Of a stretch of DNA of 64,000 bases, positions 57,510-64,000 are shown one piece after another. A program made the position numbers and the translations under genes. The notes under the pieces were generated by a model. The model did no database searches, had not been told where the DNA came from, and saw only the letters and a program-made list of their open reading frames with translations. Each line of letters opens with the position of its first letter. Position 1 is the first letter of the stretch. Origin of the DNA: Ditylenchus dipsaci (taxonomy: Eukaryota; Nematoda; Chromadorea; Rhabditida; Anguinidae); assembly GCA_004194705.1 (NCBI GenBank), contig SADC01000219.1, positions 1-64,000 on the forward strand, written 5' to 3'.

Positions 57510-58400
57510 CCGTGCCTTTCAGTCATTAGAGTGAATGGCAGAGTGAGAGGAAACGCATTTTCATCAAAGGAAAATTCTTTATTGGGTAGCTTTGAATCTT
57601 AGCTGCAAAATGTGACTGAAAGAAAAAAAGTTATGAACAAAAAAATTACAGCCCAAAAAACATGGAATTTCCTCTCAGTCATTGGACACCCGGCTCAAGT
57701 GACACCTGGGACCACAAAAAGATTTAAATTTAAGTTGCACTTTTTACCAAATTTTGACAGTAAATGCCCTAATGGCATTCGTTATGAAATTTACCCCCTG
57801 CTTGCGGCAAGATTATTAACCTACCAGAAACAGCAGAGTTTATTCGGTACATAACAGAGGCTAACATAAATAAAATCAACAAATTGAGAAGGAGATCAAC
57901 AAACATGTTCAAAAATATCACTTTCATTCCAGCAAATAATAAATGGAGGCAGATATCAAGGGTAGCGTCACATTATCACAGACTTTGAGATGAGCTTCCA
58001 CAACAGTGCTAACAACAGAAGTTACAATGAGTGGTGCATTGAAGGCTGAAGGTCCTAGGATAAGCACCATGAACACAACCTGAGAGACCAGCATGGCCAG
58101 AGAGCCTTCTAGTGATTTCCTTCCATATGAGGTAGTCCACTTAGTGCGTCCGAAGTAGGTTCCAAAGATGGCTAAAGAGCAAATTAAGGTGCTTTCTTTG
58201 ACACAGAGTTCGACATTTGTGCGGTAAAATGTCACAAATGCCCCCACCCTGCTTCGATCAGCCATGAAAAGTCAGGTGACCACCCACCTGCAACTTTTGC
58301 CGTAAACGTAAACAATTACCTGCACAACTGTCCCCGATCCCCACAGACTGGACTCCCGCGAAGTGCCTTTGCTTGACATCCCATAGTTCTGGCGAGGTGA
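57510..58400 (-). pseudogene. Duplicate of the dolichol kinase 3' end, 5' truncated
   Basis: Near-identical to 59697-60590, from the middle of a fold-back MITE to a point inside a dolichol kinase exon (junction near 58400, then an A run). Coding pieces on the minus strand are about 58398-58320 (FTSPELWDVKQRHFAGVQ, GIGDSCA) and 58171-57924 (IFGTYFGRTKW...LEGSLAMLVSQVVFMVLI...VEAHLKVCDNVTLPL, stop). Here the last exon is intact, while the other copy has a frame break; but all upstream exons are absent. Differences between copies are mostly single bases in short runs. Confidence 0.88.
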
Positions 58401-58405
58401 AAAAA

Positions 58406-58710
58406 AAAAGAAAAAATTGACAAGCAAGTGACTTCAGAAAACACACAATATAAACATCTACAGTCAACTCTCGATAATCCGTCACTCGCTAATCCGTTAC
58501 TCTCGATAATCCGTCACCTTCGTGACACTTTGTTTGGTTTTGCCTTAAATAAATAAGGCTAATCCGTCACTCTTGATTATCCGTCACCCCACGGCCGGTC
58601 ACAAGGGGTGACGGATTATCGAGAGTTGACTGTATTGCAACATAGACCATACTGCACTTTACTGTACCCTATCCAGAGATCCTTTTTGTTGGGATTAGTT
58701 TTCAGCAATA
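58406..58710. repeat. Dispersed repeat copy holding a 172-bp MITE
   Basis: It begins AAAAAATTGACAAGCAAGTG and matches 57206-57490. The MITE 58461-58632 is nearly identical to 57266-57437 and again sits at TA. The sequence after the MITE continues through ACTGTACCCTATCCAGAG, as in the 37.6-kb copy. Confidence 0.92.
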
Positions 58711-58954
58711 ATTTAATAGATCTTAATGTTTTTTAAAGTTTACTTCATTTTACTGGTGAACATGTAGGAGCACAGAGTGATCGAAAATATCGTGCCCTCT
58801 TTAAAAGCATCACAACTCTAAAAATTTAAATCGACCTGACCATAAATCTGGTATTTTCGGCTCGCTATCCCAAAATATATGTTTTATGGCTTTTCGTCAA
58901 GAAACCTGCGGTTGTTTTAAACCAGCAACGGCCATATTTTCCTTTACACCCCCA

Positions 58955-59470
58955 GAAATTTGCCTTGGCCCCAAGCATAGTTGGACGCCTCTGAAAAATC
59001 ACCGCCGCCGCCGCCGCCACCGCCGGCGGCACTTTTTATTTCGCCGCCGCCGCCGGCGCGGCCATCGCCGCCACCGCCAGCTAACGCTTCACTGTCAAAA
59101 AAATTTTTCTGTTTAATTTATGTTTGTCATAGAATAAATTTTTGCAAGAGAACAGTAAATTTCTAAATTATGTCATTTTATCATGTTTTCGTAAGATGAC
59201 CATTCAAAACAAGCATTGTTTTGGTACATTGTAATTGGTGGTGCGCCACCGCCACATCGCGCCACCGCGCCGCCGCAGCCTAATTACTCCGCCGCACCGC
59301 CACCGCCGCCGCCGACCTCATTTTCAGCCGCCAGCGCAGCCGCCGCCGGCGGCGGCACCTCATATTTTGCCGCCGCGCCTGGCGGCGCCGCCGGCGGTGG
59401 CGGCGGCGGCGATCCAACTATGGCCCAAGCTTGGGGGACTAAGGCAAATTTCTGGGAGGCGTAAAGGAAA
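58955..59470. repeat. Fold-back with CCG/CGG trinucleotide arms
   Basis: The outer arms pair CAGAAATTTGCCTTGG-CCC with GGGGGACTAAGGCAAATTTC and TAGTTGGA with TCCAACTA. The inner arms are GCC/CCG arrays (58998-59085) facing GGC-rich arrays (59240-59415). It is sharply GC-rich in an AT-rich region. Poly-R, poly-P and poly-A frames on it are repeat translations. Confidence 0.93.
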
Positions 59471-59526
59471 CTTGAGGGGGGGGGGGGTGTAAAGGAAAAC
59501 TGCTCCCCAGCCGCATACTTAAGCCT

Positions 59527-59895
59527 AGTGTCCAATGACTGAGAGGAGATTCAATGTTTTTCAACGTGGGAAGGGCTGTAACTTTTTTTGTTCATAATTT
59601 TTTTCTTTGGTCACATTTTGTAGCTAAGATTTAGGGCTACCCATAAAAAAATTTCCAACCACAAACCTCTGAAAAAACTTTGATAAAAAATGCGTTTAAT
59701 CTCACCGTGCCTTTCAGTCATTAGAGTGAATGGCAGAGTGAGAGGAAACGCATTTTCATCAAAGGAAAATTCTTTATTGGGTAGCTTTGAATCTTAGCTG
59801 CAAAATGTGACTGAAAGAAAAAAAGTTATGAACAAAAAAAATTACAGCCCAAAAACATGGAATTTCCTCTCAGTCATTGACACCCGGCTCAAGTG
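59527..59895. mobile_element. Fold-back MITE, TGTCCAATGACTGAGAGGA family (second copy)
   Basis: The left end is AGTGTCCAATGACTGAGAGG; the right end is TCCTCTCAGTCATTGACACC (one G fewer). The arms match 16611-17003 word for word with small changes. Its right half is what begins the duplication at 57510. Confidence 0.9.
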
Positions 59896-60032
59896 ACACC
59901 TGGGACCACAAAAAGATTTAAATTTAAGTTGCACTTTTTACCAAATTTGACAGTAAATGCCCTAATGGCATTCGTTATGAAATTTACCCCCTGCTTGCGG
60001 CAAGATTATTAACCTACCAGAAACAGCAGAGT

Positions 60033-61747
60033 TTATTCGGTACATAACAGAGCTAACATAAATAAAATCAACAAATTGAGAAGGAGATCAACAAACATGT
60101 TCAAAATATCACTTTCATTCCAGCAAATAATAATGGAGGCAGATATCAAGGGTAGCGTCACATTATCACAGACTTTGAGATGAGCTTCCACAACAGTGCT
60201 AACAACAGAAGTTACAATGAGTGGTGCATTGAAGGCTGAAGGTCCTAGGATAAGCACCATGAACACAACTGAGAGACCAGCATGGCCAGAGAGCCTTCTA
60301 GTGATTTCCTTCCATATGAGGTAGTCCACTTAGTGCGTCCGAAGTAGGTTCCAAAGATGGCTAAAGAGCAAATTAAGGTGCTTTCTTTGACACAGAGTTC
60401 GACATTTGTGCGGTAAAATGTCACAAATGCCCCCCCTGCTTCGATCAGCCATGAAAAGTCAGGTGACCACCCACCTGCAACTTTTGCCGTAAACGTAACA
60501 ATTACCTGCACAACTGTCCCCGATCCCCACAGACTGGACTCCCGCGAAGTGCCTTTGCTTGACATCCCATAGTTCTGGCGAGGTGAAGAGACTTCGACTG
60601 AAGAGTACCGGCAGAAAGACACCCAGGTGCAGGAATATCGGAGTCAAGATGAGTTTGGAAGAGTCCTGCAAAAGGGCTGGATAATAAGCTTCAAATCCAG
60701 CTTTGATATTTTTAGTCGCATGCAAAACAGATCAGTTCTCTGTGGTTTAGACAATTTTCAAAGCTTACTAATGAATTCGTCAATGGATCTTATTTACCTG
60801 ACCTTTTACCCAAAATCCATTTCCCAATTTCGTATTTAATTAATTTTTCGAAATCGTATGGATATAAAAAGATGTCGATCACATTTTTTACCAGAAGTAG
60901 AAGATTTTACCGACTTCAATACTGTATAACCTGGCTTTGGTTCCCCGGTGACTTCAATATTTGTTTTGCCTTGTGATACCACATATTTGCGTAATACAGT
61001 CGAGTCGCTCCCCTTGGACATCCATTAAGGACGATTGTAGGGTGTCGGACAAACGAGGTGCCCGTTGACTAGAGTGTTCATTACTCAACCTTCTTTGCTG
61101 ACCGACCAAATCGTTCTCCGGGTGTCATCGCATAGCTGAGAGTCAACTGTAGTCAAATTCTAATATAAATTTGGAAGTTTTTAAAAATGGGCGTCGAGAT
61201 ATTCTAGGTTACTTTCACATTGGAGGAATATTTTTTTTAATCTACTTTGTCGCCCGTCTAGGATCCCCTTTCTCCTCTTCAAGATGTGCTTTACAGAATT
61301 TGATTATCGAGCTCACAATATTATCGAGCTCATACGTGATACGAAACAACAAAAAATTTTTGACATAAAGCTAGGCTATACAGCACTTAGGTACACCAAT
61401 ATATCAAAAAAGTACCTGTTCATCGAGAAAGATCAATAGCCATCTGTCCAGTATCTTTGCAAAGGCCATATCCGAAGGCAGCGAAGCAACTGAAAGCAAC
61501 GACTTTAAAAATTACCAAATTCTGCAAACTAGTCACTTCAAGAAGGATGAATATCTGGAGGAGCACATGAGCACACACAGCCAGCAGGAGAGGATCATAG
61601 AGCAGACCACTGACAGCAACCAGGGACACAGTCAAATGGAAGAACTTGCGATGAATAGTGGTTGTTTGTTGGCACATCACATTTACCAGGACGCAGAAGA
61701 TGACAGAGGCCAGAGCACACATGCACCAGAACAGCAGAAGGCAGACC
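60033..61747 (-). CDS. Dolichol kinase, C-terminal exons (partial)
   Basis: The enzyme phosphorylates dolichol with CTP in the ER membrane, feeding N-glycosylation. Exon 61747-61416 follows a TTTTCAG acceptor and reads TTIHRKFFHLTVSL and LLYDPLLLAV (membrane segment). In a second frame, after a short intron or base error near 61500-61465, it ends LDRWLLIFLDEQ with a GTACTT donor. Exon 60665-60506 reads DSSKLILTPIFLHLGVFL ... GVQSVGIGDSCA, with a phase-1 donor GTAATT. Exon 60360 to about 60120 continues AIFGTYFGRTKW ... KSLEGSLAMLVSQ, the CTP-binding region of the family. After SQ the frame is lost (one C fewer than in the copy at 57.9 kb), continuing as FMVLILGPSAF and VEAHLKVCDNVTLPL in another frame. 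The N-terminal half of the family's roughly 500 aa is not seen. Confidence 0.88.
60997..61149. mobile_element. Pogo-type MITE in a dolichol kinase intron
   Basis: The left end is CAGTCGAGTCGCTCCCCTTG; the right end is GCTGAGAGTCAACTG; TA on both sides (60995-60996, 61150-61151). The interior has GTGTCGGACAAACGAGGTG. Confidence 0.8.
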
Positions 61748-61749
61748 CT

Positions 61750-62265
61750 GAAAATCGGAGACCTGATGACGCATTCTTGCCTACACGAGCTTAGCCACCA
61801 CATTATTCGATTATTCGAGCCAAAATTGTTTGCTGAAAACAGGAAATTTTTTAGAAGTAATTTTGGTGGAGTAGTTGCAAAACGACACTCTAATTTTGAG
61901 GCAAGGGGAAAATTTTGCGGAAGAATATTGCGCGGACATTTTATATTCGACGTCCCTGCTAGGAAAGACAAAATTTTGATACCGAATTCCTGTTAAGTGT
62001 GGCCCATTGCATGCCAAGTGACCTTGAAATTTAAAACTTAGTATCAAATTAAATTAAAAAACTACGCACCGCAAATTTTCGATCGACCAATGGTCAACGA
62101 CAATGCTGAACTCGAATCCGGTGCCAGAATATGTTTTTAGTAATAAATATTTCGCGGACTTTTCTACAGCTTCTTTGCCATTCTGAGGACTAAACTTACC
62201 AGAAAACAGGCTGGAGAAGAGTGGGGAAATCCAAAATTCGCCGAACAACGCCAAGAATTTTTTAC
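61750..62265. other. Upstream of the recognisable dolichol kinase exons, no gene piece identified
   Basis: Open frames on both strands (for example MSFLAGTSNIKCPRN from 61971, minus) do not resemble dolichol kinase and lack good splice context. N-terminal exons may lie beyond the window or be missing. Confidence 0.35.
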
Positions 62266-62268
62266 TTA

Positions 62269-62531
62269 CCGTATATTCTCTATTAGAAGTCCCAGGCCTT
62301 CTATTTTCAACCCTAAAAAAAGTCGGAAAAAATTTGGGTCGATTTTGAGATTTTTGCGTGCTCAACCAAAATTTTAAAAGTGGAATCAGGTAAGCTCGTG
62401 CTAACTAAGAAAGCGCGAAAAACAGATTTGCGAATTTCTTTTTCTAGGCTGATATATAGGTCCTCAAGGGAGGCCTTCTATTAGAGAGGGGTCTTCTATT
62501 AGAGAGGGGCCTTCTAATAGAGAATATACGG
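62269..62531. mobile_element. TACCGTA-type MITE
   Basis: The ends are TA-CCGTATATTCTCTATTAGA and TCTAATAGAGAATATACGG-TA. GGCCTTCTATTAGAGAGGGG is repeated near the right end. The interior shares TTTTTGCGTGCTCAACCAAA and GTGGAATC words with 53497-54014. Confidence 0.92.
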
Positions 62532-62749
62532 TATTTGTTTTCCCTAATTTGAATTTTCTCGCTTTTCTCCTGCACTAAGAAATATTTTTCGAACAATTTT
62601 TTCCAAAAATTTGACTGTTACACGTTCTCAGTTTCCAAATGACTTATAAATCTTAAAAAATATGGTTAAAATTGAAAACACCCGTCAAATCGTGTAAATG
62701 TCCTGTCAAATTTTTAAAACTTCTTGTTGTCGGTGATTACTTTGGCTGT

Positions 62750-63765
62750 ATATGAACTCGTAAATTTAAACTGGTAAAACATAAGACTCGTAAATCATGG
62801 AACTGGTAAAAAAATTTTTTCGAAAAACATCAAACTCGATAAACAATGAACTGGAGATCGAGTTTCGTGAAGCATGAAACCCGCGAAAACGAGTTTTGAA
62901 AAACATGGAACTCGCGGAAACGAGTTTTGAAAAACATGGAACTGGTAAATTTGTTTGCTCACGTTTCTTTATCTCGTAAAACAACTTTTTACAGATTCTG
63001 TTAGTCATATTTATATGTTTCAGACGTCTTTTCTTCGGTTTATGGCCGTTTTGAAAATGCCTTACCATATTCAGCTGAATCATATTCGGTCATAAAATGT
63101 GAAAAAAGTATGCCTTGGTACCCCCTGTTGTTTTTTTTGCAAAAACTTTTTTATTTACTTAGAAACTTTTTTTCACACTTTTAAATAGTTTTAAGAAAAA
63201 AATTTTTTTTAGTAAAAATGGTGAAATTTTTTGTTGCCTTGGTCCCTAAGCTAATTTCCGAAAAAAAAAAACACGCTACCACGTGAAGTCGAACTCGAGA
63301 CCGAACTCCAGGCACTGCACTACAGACCACTAGACCATCGAGACACACAGCAAAACCATCAAAATCGGTTAGATATTGTGCAAGGTCAACTAACTATACT
63401 GAGTATAGTCGATGGTAGCAGAATCTAACGCGTATTATGATAATGTGGCCTCAGATAAGCGTACTCATAAAATGGTCATATACTGGTCACAATGTGTGAG
63501 AACACAAATTTACGAGTGCATGTTTTTCAAAACTCGTTTCCGCGAGTTCCATGTTTTTCAAAACTCGTTTCCGCGAGTTCCATGTTTTTCAAAACTCGTT
63601 TCCGCGAGTTCCATGTTTTTCAAAACTCGTTTTCGCGGGTTCCATGTCTCTCGAAACTAATTTTTCCAAGTTCCATGATTTTCGAGTCTCATTTTTACGA
63701 GTTATAATTTCTCGAGTCCCATGTTTTACGAGTTTGAATTTTACGAGTTCATATACAGCCGATTA
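62750..63765. repeat. Fold-back with 36-bp tandem units in both arms
   Basis: The left arm (62750-62990) repeats AAAACATGGAACTCGCGGAA-ACGAGTTTTG; the right arm (63490-63765) has the reverse (CGCGAGTTCCATGTTTTTC) in about four units plus diverged ones. The outermost GTATATGAACTCGTAAATTT pairs with ACGAGTTCATATACAGCC. The spacer contains two GCCTTGGT motifs (63111, 63235) and a tRNA-like sequence. Frames reading FRVPCFSKLVSASS are repeat translations. Confidence 0.93.
63273..63346 (-). repeat. tRNA-derived sequence with good A and B boxes
   Basis: The minus strand shows TGGTCTAGTGG, a full A-box match, and about 40 bases on CGAGTTCGACTTC (B box). The acceptor arms do not pair well. Probably SINE-derived; polymerase III could still recognise it. 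Confidence 0.6.
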
Positions 63766-63831
63766 CTTTTCAATTTTTTTATTTTTTGCACCAGCATGTA
63801 GCCTTGAGCTATCAACTGGCTGAATACAATA

Positions 63832-64000
63832 CAGTCGACTCTCTACATAACGACTCTCTATATAACGTCCCTCTCCTCATAACGTCCCAGTAAAACTGGT
63901 TTGGTTGGTCCAAACTAAATACTCGAACAACTGCCTCTCTATATAGCGACTCCACGGTGTTTCAAAATTCAGTTTACTGTTCATTAGGGACTTTCAATCA
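63832..64000. mobile_element. Pogo-type MITE, cut by the window end
   Basis: It starts CAGTCGACTCTCTACATAAC after TA (63830-63831), with CTCTCTATATAACGTCCC repeats typical of this group. The right end lies outside. Confidence 0.75.

Noticed and set aside
58886..59535. Poly-arginine, poly-proline and poly-alanine frames
   Set aside because: They arise from CCG/CGG trinucleotide arrays in a fold-back; frames are open on several registers without other coding signs.
61658..61996. Plus-strand frame of 112 aa
   Set aside because: Antisense shadow of the dolichol kinase exon on the minus strand.
1..64000. Prokaryotic operons, phage or plasmid content
   Set aside because: Short-intron genes with TTTCAG acceptors, a eukaryotic 5S sequence and eukaryotic transposon families leave no sign of bacterial DNA.

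Overview
The window looks like nuclear DNA of a nematode. A 5S rRNA-like sequence at 4863-4981 has the nematode signature (GCTTACGACCATA start, ACGCCATCCCGTCCGATCTGG core). Introns end in the worm-type acceptor TTTCAG, a MATH-BTB protein of the kind expanded in worms is present, and the DNA is AT-rich with short introns. The species cannot be named from this sequence.

Layout. 0-13 kb: no convincing protein gene; a 5S-like sequence among TA-flanked MITEs and fold-back (hairpin) repeats. 13.3-16.2 kb: a small secreted-protein gene (+) and an unrecognised multi-exon gene (-). 16.6-21.5 kb: large fold-backs, a mariner-type element and a doubtful minus-strand gene it interrupts. 22.2-36.1 kb: the one clearly complete gene, the clustered-mitochondria protein CLU/CLUH, in about 36 exons coding for about 1,384 aa, with MITEs, fold-backs and a decayed mariner in its introns. 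38.4-40.8 kb: a decayed hAT transposon (-). 41.0-43.5 kb: a MATH-BTB gene (+). 43.7-47.5 kb: nested elements, a hAT-like outer element holding a pogo-type MITE and a Helitron that carries two tandem arrays. 48-51.6 kb: three very large fold-backs. 52-55.8 kb: remains of a FLYWCH/MULE transposase and a second hAT transposase. 56.7-57.2 kb: a short Helitron. 57.5-61.7 kb: dolichol kinase 3' exons (-), present twice in a near-identical duplication. 62-64 kb: more MITEs and a fold-back.

The host genes do not form a pathway. CLU (mRNA of nuclear-encoded mitochondrial proteins, mitochondrial distribution), dolichol kinase (ER N-glycosylation) and MATH-BTB (probable CUL3 adaptor) are unrelated housekeeping or adaptor genes in a repeat-dominated landscape.

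The most unusual signals are in the repeats. There are about 18 long inverted repeats. A dispersed core, GCCTTGGTCCC, occurs about 20 times, mostly paired inside these hairpins. Several sites show filled and empty states of Helitron and MITE insertions. Most coding genes carry single-base frame breaks at otherwise conserved positions, often in or next to short runs of one base, which suggests base-level assembly errors rather than gene death.
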